Source: Bradyrhizobium sp. CSA112 (GTDB lineage Bacteria > Pseudomonadota > Alphaproteobacteria > Rhizobiales > Xanthobacteraceae). Taken from it: a DNA stretch of 64,000 nt. Shown here piece by piece: positions 27,521 to 36,555 of this stretch (the first letter of the stretch is position 1; every line of letters starts with the position of its first letter). The notes beneath the pieces are model-generated. The model was not told the DNA's origin. It worked only from the letters and a program-made list of their open reading frames with translations, and did no database searches. The position numbers were made by a program, and so were the translations under genes. The stretch is taken from the NCBI RefSeq assembly GCF_029051645.1, contig NZ_JAACFS010000003.1, positions 1 to 64,000 on the forward strand, read 5' to 3'.

Positions 27521-28751
27521 TCGTCCGTGAAGAAGGACGATTTCACGCCGGATTAATCAGCGGGCCAGGGAAGAGTGCGGTCAGGAACAGGCGCAGCAAA
27601 AGGCTGAGCCAACGGATGAGGCGGCGGAAGTTGTAGCCAGCGGCGGCGAGGACGGCGTTGGCGGCGTCGCCGTGGCGGAACCAGAGATAGTTGCGGCCCA
27701 TGAGGTGCTCGGCGTTGAGATGGCCGATGACGGGCTCGACGGCAGCCCTGCGGCGCAGCTCGCGCTTGATCCTGGGCGTCACCCCGCGCTTCTGGCCGGA
27801 GATGAAGACTCTGAACCTGTAATCGGGCGGTGCATTGTGGCCGCGGTATGCCTTGTCTCCGAGGAGGCGCGCGATGATGTTGCCGATCAGCGTTTCCATG
27901 TCCGGGATCACGGTGGCCAGCGTGTGACCGTCATAGGGATTGCCGGGCAGCGCCTTCACATGGGTGACTGGCCGCCCCTGGCGTGGCCGATCGTGGTGGC
28001 GACCGAGACTTTGACGCCGAACTCGTAAGGCTGATGGGCCTTGCCCTTGGCGCAACGGCACCGCGTGAAGCTTCGCCAGCCGCACCAGCTTCTCGCGCGC
28101 CCGGTTCAGAAGCTTCGCATCGGTGGGGAACGTCACGGTCTTGGGCTGAACCGTGGTGTCGACGATCACCCGCGACAGCTCGGACGGCTTGATCGCCTTG
28201 GTCCTGGTGGCAACCGACAGGCTCTCCTGGATCAGCGCAGCCAGCCGTTCCTCGCCCATCCGGTTGGCCAGCGCGTCAGCGACGAGCGGTCGAACACCAG
28301 CCGGTGCTGGAAGAACTCTTCACCGCAGAAGTATTGGTAATAGGGGTTCTCGACCCACCGCTCGCACAGCACCTCGTCGGATATGCTTGAGGATCGCCAG
28401 CCCCGCCATCAAGCGTGTCGGCAGCGGCGGCCGGCCGGGATCATCGGTGTAAACCTCGCCGAAACGCTCCTCCAGAACCCCCAATCCACTGTCCGCCCCA
28501 GCGTCACCAGCGGATGTTTCATGTCGATGATCTGATCGAGCCGAGAGCGGAAAAGATCCTGCTCGCCCGTTTCGCTCCGCTCCCGTGGCCGCATCTCACC
28601 CCTCGCCAAAGCAGTCGAGAGGAGAGTGAATCACAAATCAAGTTTGCAAGGAATTCCGCTCCAAAGGCCGGCTTTCCGGCAAATCCAGTTACGGCAAAAT
28701 GCCGTAACAACTGGATTCCAAATCAATGACTTGGGAATTCTTCACGGACGA
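27521..28751 (-). mobile_element. IS5-like element, left copy (264-bp internal deletion)
   Basis: The ends are TCGTCCGTGAAGAA at 27521 and its reverse complement ending at 28751. The transposase on the minus strand is broken into several frames and lacks 264 bp relative to the right copy (right-copy positions 39091-39354). Surviving parts include GDKAYRGHNAPPDYRF and RAAVEPVIGHL, typical of IS5-family DDE transposases. It is inactive on its own. Confidence 0.85.
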
Positions 28752-28870
28752 CTTTCGCAGCGTCCTAAAATGAAGTGGCCAACAAAAAGCCTTGGAAAAT
28801 GCCAAGGCTAGTGCGGAGCGACTTAAGATAGATTTTGATTACTGCGACCTCTTCGTCGTTTTCGTGCCCT

Positions 28871-29026
28871 TCATCTGTTTTTCCTTGGCCGCTTGATTAT
28901 AACCTTTTGACGCGTAGCTCTTTTGCCGCTCATGGTGCCGTGTGCCCCAGCCTGGACCGGCGCAAAAGAGACGGAAGTGAATAAGAAAATGAAGGCAAAA
29001 AGGGTCGTGATTGTAACCGCTTTCAT
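28871..29026 (-). CDS. Small secreted basic protein (51 aa)
   Basis: The start at 29026 has AGGAA upstream. The signal peptide MKAVTITTLFAFIFLFTSVS is followed by a short mature part (VQAGAHGTMSGKRATRQK, then a basic Lys/Arg tail). It is the first cargo gene after the left IS copy. Function is unknown; a periplasmic or membrane-active peptide is possible. Confidence 0.5.
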   Translation of the reverse strand: MKAVTITTLFAFIFLFTSVSFAPVQAGAHGTMSGKRATRQKVIIKRPRKNR

Positions 29027-29472
29027 AATGTTCCTGCGAGGTTGAAACGGACAGAGATTAGGTAATGCCCGCAACTTTGGCAATCACTCGAAAAGGCCAC
29101 TCAGTTGGCGGCCTCTTTCATTCTAGCACTTCAATACCGTGGCGTAGGCTGACCTTAGCCCGTGTCCGTCGGAAAGAATCAAGCGAGTAGGCAGCGCACC
29201 GCCGCATTGTTCGGGGTGGACAAATGAAACGGCCGCGGCCGGGCAATCGGGGGTGTCGCCGGGGCCGCTTCGCTTCCGGGAGAAAGGGGCGGCCGTGCGG
29301 CGTGCTCGGCTCGCGTGGTTTTCGGGCGAGTGTCGCCTCTGGCATGCCTCCGGCGGTTGTGTTTCGCTGCGCGCAATCAGTCCGGGACTTGTCCGGGAAC
29401 TTTATGCGACACCGGCCGGCATCAGCCGGCTTTGTCCGGCATCCGTTCTACTGATATTGCAGCAGACGCAAG

Positions 29473-29994
29473 CTAAAGCACCTCAACGCGAACTTGGGCC
29501 ACGCCGCGATCCGTAATCCCCAAAGTCCGCGCGGCGCCGAGCGAAAGGTCAAGGACGCGGCCGCGTACCCATGGTCCGCGGTCGATGATACGGACTACCA
29601 CTGACCTGCTGCTCACAGGATCAGTTACGCGAACACTTGTGCCGAACGGTAGGCTGCGGTGAGCTGCGGTCAGTGCATCGCGATTGAAGGTGGAGCCGCT
29701 GGCTGTTTTTCCTTTCGTGTAAGCATAGTAAGAGGTCTTTCCGGAAAAAGTGCGATTGGAAGATTGGCGAGTTACGCGATCGTCCGAGGGCCGCGTCGGC
29801 TGTCCTCCGATTTGAGATTGCTCTGGCGAATTTCGCTTGGTCTGGTCTGGTGCTTCAGGAGGTGCCGGTTCTGCGTGCGCCTTTGGAATGATAGACCATC
29901 TTTCGTTGAAGCTCTGAGCTGCAGCAGAATCTACATGTACGCCTAACCACGCGGGGACTGTCGCAATCGCGACTATTCTAAACAGGAGACGCAT
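29473..29994 (-). CDS. RlpA-like double-psi beta-barrel protein
   Basis: The 173-residue protein starts at 29994 with a signal peptide (RIVAIATVPAWLGVHVDSAA) and a Pro/Gln-rich linker. The RlpA domain has SYYAYTKGKTASGSTFNRD, LTAAHRSLPFGTSVRVTD and VVVRIIDRGPWVRGRVLDLS. RlpA proteins are septal or cell-wall lytic transglycosylases. The domain looks complete, but there is no SPOR domain. Confidence 0.85.
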   Translation of the reverse strand: MRLLFRIVAIATVPAWLGVHVDSAAAQSFNERWSIIPKAHAEPAPPEAPDQTKRNSPEQSQIGGQPTRPSDDRVTRQSSNRTFSGKTSYYAYTKGKTASGSTFNRDALTAAHRSLPFGTSVRVTDPVSSRSVVVRIIDRGPWVRGRVLDLSLGAARTLGITDRGVAQVRVEVL

Positions 29995-30561
29995 GACCAA
30001 CCTCACAAACAATGAAAACAGAACGATAATGCAACTAATGAGGCTGTGTTCCGGGAGAGCGTAGAACCTCCAGCGCTGTAAACGTGGACGGTGATAAGTT
30101 ACCGATGATTTCATGTGTGCCGAGGTAAGCTGCTTAGAAGCACTGCAGCAGGAAGACGGATTGCTAAGGCCTTCCGTAGAACAGACGGGTTTCGAATTTT
30201 CCGGAACGTTCGCTATGTGAACGGCTTGCACCCGCTGGTGCTCGGAAATCCGCGATCTCTTTCTGCGGCAGGGAAGGGAGGGGCCCTCCTTTTCATGTGA
30301 TCTCCGACTATCGAACTGCTTGAGTAGTTCCCCCATCCTCGCATCGCGCGCGCTGGATGCGATAATGTCGCCAAACAGGAATTTAGATAGCTACCAGCAA
30401 ACGGAGCGTGGCATAGTATGATGTGGCGCGGATGCCTGCGACGCGAAGGGCGCACGCACCATTGAGCACGGCGAATGCGGAGCGCTGATAGTTGCATGTC
30501 GGTTAGCCGCAGTCCTGGTCAGGATGCGCCCAATTGCGTTGCGTCTCGGCAGGTTTTTGGC

Positions 30562-30795
30562 CTACGGACTTCGAAGATGTTGCTCGATCAGTTCGCGAGC
30601 GGCCTCGAACACGTCTGGCGAGGAAGTCATGGTCTGGTTAGTCTCAAGCATCAAAAGTGCCTGCTCGTAGATCTCATGGCCTTCCTCGGCGGTAATGAGA
30701 TTATTGCGGACCATCGACTGAAGCATTGCCGCTTGCATGGCGCCGGCCATCAGGCTTGACGCTATGGCCAACTCGAGCGCAGAGAGCTCCTTCAT
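30562..30795 (-). CDS. Hypothetical helical protein (77 aa)
   Basis: The start at 30795 gives MKELSALELAIASSLMAGAM, then QAAMLQSMVRNNLITAEEGH. It is an amphipathic helical protein without a signal peptide. The composition is natural and differs from the GC-rich antisense frames nearby. Function is unknown. Confidence 0.5.
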   Translation of the reverse strand: MKELSALELAIASSLMAGAMQAAMLQSMVRNNLITAEEGHEIYEQALLMLETNQTMTSSPDVFEAARELIEQHLRSP

Positions 30796-31047
30796 CAAAC
30801 GCCCCTGTGCAAAGTCAAATAAGTTGACACGTGGTAGAAACTTGGGGGGCGACCGAGTGGTTCCTAGGTGATCATTTGGCGCCTTCCACCCCGAGCGTGC
30901 AAGCGGCGGAACTAGTTTCATTGTCCGCCCTCATCTTCACCGCTCTGTTGACTATTCGGCAGATATTGCCAGATTTTCCCGCATGTTTGGGAGCGCCAGA
31001 CGGGTACCCACTACGCTGTTTGGCGGATTGGAATGGGAATACTCCGA

Positions 31048-31085
31048 TGGCCCCGGCGCGATCCCCGCGGGGCCATTTTTCTTCA
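31048..31085 (+). terminator. Rho-independent terminator
   Basis: TGGCCCCG and CGGGGCCA form a strong stem followed by TTTTTCTTC. A degenerate copy lies near 33233-33275 as part of a duplicated segment. Confidence 0.65.
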
Positions 31086-31238
31086 CGTTTGCCAACTTAG
31101 GGCGCGCGGTCAGGTTCTCGAACCGTAGATCCTAATTTAATACCTTCTGTGCGTTGCGACTGAGCCTCTCTCCCATATCTTTGAAGTTTCGATATCGTTA
31201 GCAACAATCAATTGCTTTCGTGATCGCGGAGACGCGTC

Positions 31239-31427
31239 ATGCCTAGTGAGTGGGAGTCAATGTCGATTGAAGAACTGTTCGAGCTTCACCAACTGATGCA
31301 GTCAGTTCTTCGTGAAAAACTGACCGCCAAGAAGAAGCTGCTGGAGGATCGATTGCGTCAGCTCAACCAGCCGCCGAGTGACGCAGCAAGCGCGAAGCCC
31401 ACTCGGCGTGTGAAGCCGCCGACCTAA
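31239..31427 (+). CDS. H-NS-like N-terminal segment protein, copy E (62 aa)
   Basis: It starts MPSEWESMSIEELFELHQLM and continues with SVLREKLTAKKKLLEDRLRQ, then a basic tail (TRRVKPPT). It has no DNA-binding domain. The GTGATCGCGGAGACGCGTC leader precedes the ATG. Its stop abuts the stop of the convergent coiled-coil gene with no gap. Copy F at 33427 is a close duplicate. Confidence 0.75.
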   Translation: MPSEWESMSIEELFELHQLMQSVLREKLTAKKKLLEDRLRQLNQPPSDAASAKPTRRVKPPT

Positions 31428-31622
31428 CTAAACCGCCAATCGAGATTCGATGTACGAAGCGGGGTCGCTCGGCGAAGGTTGGGCACACTTTTGCGCAGTT
31501 AACGCTTGCAGCGCCTCTGCAATATGCACCGCTTCTCTGAGCTTTTGAAGTTCGGCCATGCGGAGGGAAAGATCGAGGTCTATCTGCGAGAGACGCTGCT
31601 CCGATGAAATGAACTGGCCCAT
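31428..31622 (-). CDS. Small coiled-coil partner protein, copy E (64 aa)
   Basis: The start at 31622 gives MGQFISSEQRLSQIDLDLSL, the core AELQKLREAVHIAEALQAL and a Ser/Pro tail. TAA of copy E (31425-31427) and this gene's TAG (31428-31430 on the other strand) are directly adjacent. The core matches the coiled-coil family paired with H-NS-like segment genes. Confidence 0.65.
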   Translation of the reverse strand: MGQFISSEQRLSQIDLDLSLRMAELQKLREAVHIAEALQALTAQKCAQPSPSDPASYIESRLAV

Positions 31623-31752
31623 TTTTAATCCTCGGTCGTTTTGAGACCCATGCCCTCCAGGACCCACAGGTAGCCTCGCGAACTTTGGCGAGTTAGTCGC
31701 GGCAGCCTTCGGGGCAGTAGATGCGCTTCGCCCTCAGCTGAGGTTCCATATA

Positions 31753-32007
31753 TCAATTAGGCCTGTTGCCTGGGTTTCCTGGGCCTGTTCCCGAACCATC
31801 GTTGATTGGCGGATTTCCCGGGGGCTGCGGATCAGTGCCGTTGCCGACCCCGTTGTTTCCCTTGGCACCAGACGTCGCGATCGCCTCTGAGGTCAAGGTT
31901 GTCGACAACAATAACGTAATCGCTGGCGGGGTGACTGCTGCGAATTTTCCGCAGGCTGCCAGGAATTTCCGCCGATCGGCTTCGGCTTCGTTTTCTGAAT
32001 TGCCCAT
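31753..32007 (-). CDS. RRKFL-leader small protein, paralogue 1 (84 aa)
   Basis: AAGGAG lies upstream of the ATG. The leader ADRRKFLAACGKFAAVTPPA continues with ITLLLSTTLTSEAIATSG, shared with paralogues at 48011 and 48777. The rest is Gly/Asn/Pro-rich. The RRKFL plus hydrophobic stretch resembles a Tat signal with Asp in place of the usual Ser/Thr. The conserved leader and variable tail also resemble a precursor peptide. It is cargo of the composite element. Confidence 0.65.
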   Translation of the reverse strand: MGNSENEAEADRRKFLAACGKFAAVTPPAITLLLSTTLTSEAIATSGAKGNNGVGNGTDPQPPGNPPINDGSGTGPGNPGNRPN

Positions 32008-32406
32008 AGAAGTCTCCTTTGTCGTGAGAAAGTGAGACCGCGTCACCACCATCATTGAAAATTCGGCAGAGTCAAATAACATTTAATTGCCATTTAATCC
32101 CGCACCTAATTAGACGCTGAGATAGACAGGAAACTTCCTACGAGATCCAATGCTTGATCCCGTGCAGATCGCCGACACACCGTGAACGCCCATCGAGCGC
32201 ATACCTCCGAAAGTTATTTTTTCGGCCCGCCGGCTCACGCTGTCGGACGCGATGGCCGCGCTATTCAGAGCGAGTGCGCCTTTTGGATACCTCGGAAGAT
32301 CCTAGTAGACCTCTAGAGAGTAAGTTCGAGGTAATCTGCCATCTGCTATCAAGGGGATGTGCTGAGGCCAGTTTGTTTCTCTGCACAGTAGACGCATATC
32401 CCTTAC

Positions 32407-32447
32407 GGCCCCAGCAGCCCCCAAGCCCCGCTGGGGCCGTATTTTAG
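32407..32447 (+). terminator. Rho-independent terminator
   Basis: GGCCCCAGC (32407) pairs with GCTGGGGCC (32430) across a C-rich loop and is followed by GTATTTTAG. It lies in the stretch 32083-32466, which has no other recognisable content. Confidence 0.6.
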
Positions 32448-32466
32448 TTGGCGGCGTCTTGCACCT

Positions 32467-32697
32467 TCAGCCCCGGAGCACCTGCCAGCCGATCGCCAGC
32501 ACCCGGATCACGAGCATGGCGTAGGCGCCCTGCGGCCGATGCGGTTCACTCCAATACTCGAACGCTACGCCTTCTGGGTCGTTCTCCTCAAACCATTTTT
32601 CCGCGGCATCTACATTGGCGAACACCTTGATGTGCTCAGCGTCGCCGACCTGCTTGCTTGTGTTGACGTAGACAAAAACGGTCTTTGGTCTCTCTTC
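32467..32697 (-). pseudogene. PEGVAF-family small gene without a start codon
   Basis: The minus strand encodes TVFVYVNTSKQVGDAEHIKV, FANVDAAEKWFEENDPEGVA and more, clearly related to the gene at 26461. No ATG, GTG or TTG lies in frame upstream. The upstream gene (32610-32975) runs into it out of frame, so a small deletion has probably fused the two. Confidence 0.5.
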
Positions 32698-32975
32698 GGC
32701 TTGCGCTTGCCCCAGTGGAATTGCTTGCCCAGATCTAGCAGTGGCAGCGGCGGGTCGTTTCGCTTCAGCGCTTGGATCACGGCGGCAATCCGGGCATGCA
32801 TGACGAAATCGCGTTCTTCGGCGGCGCCGGCCAAACAGGTCGCGGCGTGCTGAATCTTCGGATGATCATGCTCGGATTTCGGGACGGTCTCGCTGATATG
32901 CCTGATCGCGTCCCGAAGTGTGACGAGCCGCCGGCCGCCCGACACCGGGATAGGCTCCTCAAAGCGAAGGACCAA
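32610..32975 (-). CDS. Hypothetical protein (121 aa), C-terminus probably aberrant
   Basis: The N-terminal 95 residues (VSGGRRLVTLRDAIRHISET, VPKSEHDHPKIQHAATCLAG, FHWGKRKPKRDQ) look like a conserved Bradyrhizobium hypothetical protein. The last 25 residues (Ser/Thr-rich) are antisense-like and run through the following gene in another frame. This suggests the natural stop was lost by a small deletion. The hairpin near 33008-33040 lies just upstream. Confidence 0.45.
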   Translation of the reverse strand: MVLRFEEPIPVSGGRRLVTLRDAIRHISETVPKSEHDHPKIQHAATCLAGAAEERDFVMHARIAAVIQALKRNDPPLPLLDLGKQFHWGKRKPKRDQRPFLSTSTQASRSATLSTSRCSPM

Positions 32976-33426
32976 GACGACGCAACTCCCGCAACGAACG
33001 CGTAAACGGCCCCAGCGCCCACAGAGCAGAGCGCCAGCGCCGGGCCGAAGGCCTTTGCCGAACCATCCAGAGAGAATTGACAGAGCGCTATGGGCCTAGA
33101 TCACGTTCGTTCCGAAATCGAGCACATGCGTGTCCAGGTCGGAAGACAGCGCAGGAAGATCCTGCAGCTTCAGCGTGCCGGCATCGCCACAGCGGCGGCT
33201 GAGCTCTTGCTTGGCAGGATGCTGGCGAAGTCCGATGGCCCCGGCGCGACCCCGCGCTGGGACCATTTCACGTTGGTCAGCTTGGGCCACGCGGTCAGGC
33301 GTCGTCGAACCGTAGAAGCCTAATTTAATATGTTCTATGCATTGCGACTGAGCCTCTCTCCCACATCTTTAAAGTTTCGATATCGTAAGCAACAATCAAT
33401 GGCTTTCATGATCGCGGGGACGCGTC

Positions 33427-33600
33427 ATGCTGAGTGAGTGGAAGTCAATGTCAATCGATGAACCGTTCGAACTGCACCAATTGATGCAGTCAGTCCTTCG
33501 TGAGAAATTAGTCGCTCAGAAGAAGCTGCTGGAAGATCGATTGCGTCAGCTCAACCAGCCGTCCGATAGCGAGGGTGGGAAGGATGATCCCCGGCCTTAG
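33427..33600 (+). CDS. H-NS-like N-terminal segment protein, copy F (57 aa)
   Basis: It starts MLSEWKSMSIDEPFELHQLM and continues with SVLREKLVAQKKLLEDRLRQ, then an acidic tail. A Pro in the first helix (DEPFEL instead of DELFEL) may weaken folding. About 190 bp of upstream sequence is duplicated from copy E, including TTTCGATATCGTAAGCAACA. Confidence 0.7.
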   Translation: MLSEWKSMSIDEPFELHQLMQSVLREKLVAQKKLLEDRLRQLNQPSDSEGGKDDPRP

Positions 33601-33766
33601 TTGGTATCGACTTTTTTCGCGATGCTCGCGTCGCGTGCAGGGCTGCCTCTTTCTGTCGAACTAGCTCCCGCAGAGTAGCGAGCTCCGCAAATTTTCGGAC
33701 TAGATCAGCGTTATCTACGTCCAATTGATACAGGTAGTAGCTTGGAATTTGGACTATCGCCCGCAT
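33551..33766 (-). CDS. Small coiled-coil partner protein, copy F (71 aa)
   Basis: The start at 33766 gives MRAIVQIPSYYLYQLDVDNA, then KFAELATLRELVRQKEAALH, a diverged form of the family core, and a basic tail. Another Met is at 33814. The 3' end overlaps copy F by 50 bp on the opposite strand. Confidence 0.5.
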   Translation of the reverse strand: MRAIVQIPSYYLYQLDVDNADLVRKFAELATLRELVRQKEAALHATRASRKKSIPTKAGDHPSHPRYRTAG

Positions 33767-34029
33767 CAGTCCCTCCCACGCACCTTGCTCCCATTGGTCG
33801 AAAGATACCCTCATTCGCGATGAGAAGTTCCTAAATCATTGCCATCCTTTCCCAGGACAACAGCGCTGGACGATTCGCGGGAACCTGCCGGCTAAACCTG
33901 TCTTCCCATGCTTCCGTTTTTGCCGCTCTGTTCACTTTCGTACAGACGTTGCCAGTCTTTCCCGCTTTTATCGGGAGCTAGACGGGTACCCACTACCCTG
34001 TCCGGCTATTTGAAATGGGAATACTTTGG

Positions 34030-34053
34030 ATGGCCTCGGGAGGCCATTTTTTT
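34030..34053 (+). terminator. Rho-independent terminator
   Basis: ATGGCCTC and GAGGCCAT form a perfect 8-bp stem with a 2-nt loop, followed by a run of T. The upstream sequence duplicates that before the terminator at 31048. Confidence 0.65.
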
Positions 34054-34074
34054 CGGTGCCGTCTCAAAAAGATA

Positions 34075-34112
34075 CGCCGCCGGGCTTGAAATACGGTGTC
34101 CCGGCGGCGCTT
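34075..34112 (+). terminator. Second hairpin, possible terminator
   Basis: CGCCGCCGGG and CCCGGCGGCG form a 10-bp stem around a 15-nt loop, then CTTGTCTC. It is related to the hairpin at 25218. Confidence 0.45.
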
Positions 34113-34217
34113 GTCTCAGACTGAGCCCTGAAATCCCAGTCCCTCGGTACGTCGCAATAGCTATGCCACAGGAGGATGACGGTACGGGAAAACCGGAAAG
34201 GCGCTAACACTAAGGGG

Positions 34218-34457
34218 TTACCGCAGGCTCATTACCCTGGCCTCCTTGCTACCTTGAAAATCCGGCCGCACGTCGGCGCCGCGCTTGCCGCATGCCTTGC
34301 ACACGAACTGCGGCTCAAGGTCCGAGAGCCGATCCGGCCAGCAGTCTGCGGGCAGGCGAGTGGAGTGGCTGCAATGGTAGTCACTGCAGAACACCACGAC
34401 GCCGAACAAGCCGGACCTCAGCATCTCGCCGAGAGTAATCTTCTGTTCCCGCTGCAT
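34218..34457 (-). CDS. Small zinc-binding-type protein (79 aa)
   Basis: The start at 34457 gives MQREQKITLGEMLRSGLFGV. Cys/His residues in VVFCSDYHCSHS and FVCKACGKRGADVRPDF suggest one zinc site. This type is very common in Bradyrhizobium (recollection). It sits upstream of, and divergent from, membrane peptide D. A decayed copy holds the same place at 26775. Confidence 0.65.
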   Translation of the reverse strand: MQREQKITLGEMLRSGLFGVVVFCSDYHCSHSTRLPADCWPDRLSDLEPQFVCKACGKRGADVRPDFQGSKEARVMSLR

Positions 34458-34591
34458 CGCACGCCATTGCAGGGAGTCGTGCCTGGTGGAAAACTGTTCG
34501 CATCGCATAAATGCCTTGATATCGGCATCGACAAGTCAGGATTTAAGCTGTCAACTCCAATGGTCGCGGGTTGGAATTTGGGGAACGATCC

Positions 34592-34702
34592 ATGACCACT
34601 TTGCAAGCCATAGCATTTGGAGCCATGCTCGCGTGGACGCCATCGCTCATCATCCTGGCGGTTTCGCTATGGGATGTTCGCGAGCTTGAGGGAATGGAAT
34701 AG
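34592..34702 (+). CDS. 36-residue membrane peptide, copy D
   Basis: It reads MTTLQAIAFGAMLAWTPSLI and then ILAVSLWDVRELEGME, preceded by GGGGAACGATCC. Unlike copies B and C it is not followed by an H-NS-like segment gene on the plus strand; the convergent coiled-coil gene D overlaps its end. Confidence 0.65.
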   Translation: MTTLQAIAFGAMLAWTPSLIILAVSLWDVRELEGME

Positions 34703-34904
34703 CCGGGGCATCCTGCATCAGTTCGCGAAATGCGGACAGCTCATCGGCGCGACGCTTGCTGGATGGGTTCGGCTCTTGGCTGGGCCCTGCGGCCTCCGCT
34801 GATCGTACCATCTCCCTGAGTTTCTGAATTTCGGCAACGCGGTTGTGAAGATCGGTCGAGATTTGAAGAAGGCCGTGCATACGTGCTCCAAGTGGCTGTT
34901 CCAT
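34650..34904 (-). CDS. Coiled-coil partner protein, copy D, fused to an H-NS-like piece (84 aa)
   Basis: The start at 34904 gives MEQPLGARMHGLLQISTDLH and the core AEIQKLREMVRSAEAAGPSQ. The C-terminus contains ADELSAFRELMQDAP, which resembles IDELFRLRELMQDVL of H-NS-like segment C. An inverted fragment of that gene seems to have joined the coiled-coil frame. It overlaps membrane peptide D by 53 bp on the other strand. Confidence 0.55.
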   Translation of the reverse strand: MEQPLGARMHGLLQISTDLHNRVAEIQKLREMVRSAEAAGPSQEPNPSSKRRADELSAFRELMQDAPAIPFPQAREHPIAKPPG

Positions 34905-35196
34905 GTTGCACCTCTTACGCCCACGCAACGCCGGTTACGCCAACACGACACCGAACCCACAAGTCTATTCCTTCTCGGTCGTGATAATCTGTACACTAGG
35001 CCCACGTATGGCAGGGCCGGCGTTGGTGCATCAGAAAAGGCCGCAGGTCCTCAATTGTTATCCAACAGGGCGGCGCGGCCTTAGCGAGCTTCAGTACCTG
35101 AACGAAAAGCGTAACTTGATGCCCGCCACGGGCAGGAATAAGCTAGTGGCGAAGTGAAGAAATGGCCTGATAACCCGTCAGAATAGGCGTGGTTTC

Positions 35197-36249
35197 ATGC
35201 GCCAAAAGATTGAGACCGCACCGAGGGATGGGAACGCTCACTGGTCGCCTGAGGCCGGTCAATGGATCGGAGAAGCCGGCGAGCCGAGCAAGACAACGCC
35301 GTCGCATTGGTATCCAATGCCGGCGAAAAATTATCTTCGGCAAGGGGACGGTCCGCCCAGCGGCCTCTACGACGCGTCGACGTCGGCAGGTCGAGCGCGC
35401 CGTCATGGCTTCTTTTCTTTCTTTTCAATTGCCGCAATGCTGGTCGCGGCGCCGCTCATCGGCGTGTATTTCCACGCTGAAGTAATCGCCTATGTGGCAC
35501 GATACGCTAGTCAGCAGAAGATATTGGGCCCACCGGTCATGGCGCAACAGATCCCATTGCCGAAGGACGACGAGGCGGCGCAGTTCAAGCGCGCGGTCGA
35601 CAGCGCGACGGCGGAGCTGCGGCAGTCTCTGCAGCAGGAGCACGACTGGGCCAAGGCGCTGGAAACCGAACTGGTAAACCGGCGACGGGACGTCGACATG
35701 CTATTAGGCGACGTCGAGACGCTACTGTCGGAGCACAAGATCAACGAGGTGGAGCGGCTTAAGCAGGCGGTGGACAGCGCGACGGCGGACCTGCGTCAGT
35801 CTCTGCAGCAGGAGCACGACCGGGCCGAGGCGCTGGCAACCGAACTGGCGAAGGCGCGGCGCGCCACGGAACAGAAACCTGCCGTTGTGGAAGAGAAGTC
35901 CGGTGTCTCCTTGCTTGCCTGGGCAAACAGCGACGCCTTCGTGAAGCCCGCCCAGACCGCAGTGCAACCGGACGTGGCCACGGAGACCAGCAAATCGGCA
36001 ATTAAACCGAGTGAACCAGTTCGCGTTGAGCACGAACCGCGCGGGGGCTACGGCTGCCAGCACTTTCGGACCTTGGCGTTATCGCGCTTGCCGACAAACG
36101 ACTGGCTCACCTGTTGGCTGTTCGGACCAACCATAGCGATGCCCTCACGACGGCCACAACAAACGCGCCGACCCACTATTTTGCGAAACGACGTAGGTGT
36201 GCGGTCCAATCAAAAGACCTCGGCAAACTTGGGAATGCGTCCGCTTTGA
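35197..36249 (+). CDS. Membrane-anchored coiled-coil protein, short form (350 aa)
   Basis: The N-terminus (MRQKIETAPRDGNAHWSPEA, then TPSHWYPMP) matches the opening of the 853-residue protein at 56570 and resembles a DUF551-like domain. A hydrophobic segment follows at about residues 70-95 (FFSFFSIAAMLVAAPLIGVY). Two coiled-coil repeats contain ELRQSLQQEHDWAKALETEL and DLRQSLQQEHDRAEALATEL. The C-terminal 100 residues look disordered or degenerate. Confidence 0.65.
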   Translation: MRQKIETAPRDGNAHWSPEAGQWIGEAGEPSKTTPSHWYPMPAKNYLRQGDGPPSGLYDASTSAGRARRHGFFSFFSIAAMLVAAPLIGVYFHAEVIAYVARYASQQKILGPPVMAQQIPLPKDDEAAQFKRAVDSATAELRQSLQQEHDWAKALETELVNRRRDVDMLLGDVETLLSEHKINEVERLKQAVDSATADLRQSLQQEHDRAEALATELAKARRATEQKPAVVEEKSGVSLLAWANSDAFVKPAQTAVQPDVATETSKSAIKPSEPVRVEHEPRGGYGCQHFRTLALSRLPTNDWLTCWLFGPTIAMPSRRPQQTRRPTILRNDVGVRSNQKTSANLGMRPL

Positions 36250-36555
36250 GGTAGTTCCGCACCTCCTTGATCGCCTGAGCCGAGATCTGCGCGGGGTCTG
36301 TCAGCCATTCCGTCATGTGAGAGGCTGTTTCGGCTTGGCGGGCTCCGCGGACAAGACGCTCGCGCTCTGGGGTGCCTTGAGCCAGCTTGCGCAGCTTCCT
36401 CGGCAAGGCGGCCTTTCGGTGCGATATTTCACTGAGCTGCTGTGCGCCCTCTTGGGCTCGCAGTGGTCGCGACGCACTGCGAATTGTGGTACGAGAGGAG
36501 CTAATTAAGAAACTCTGCACCATTCGGGCGCTCTCATGGCAAGTATATCGAAGGC

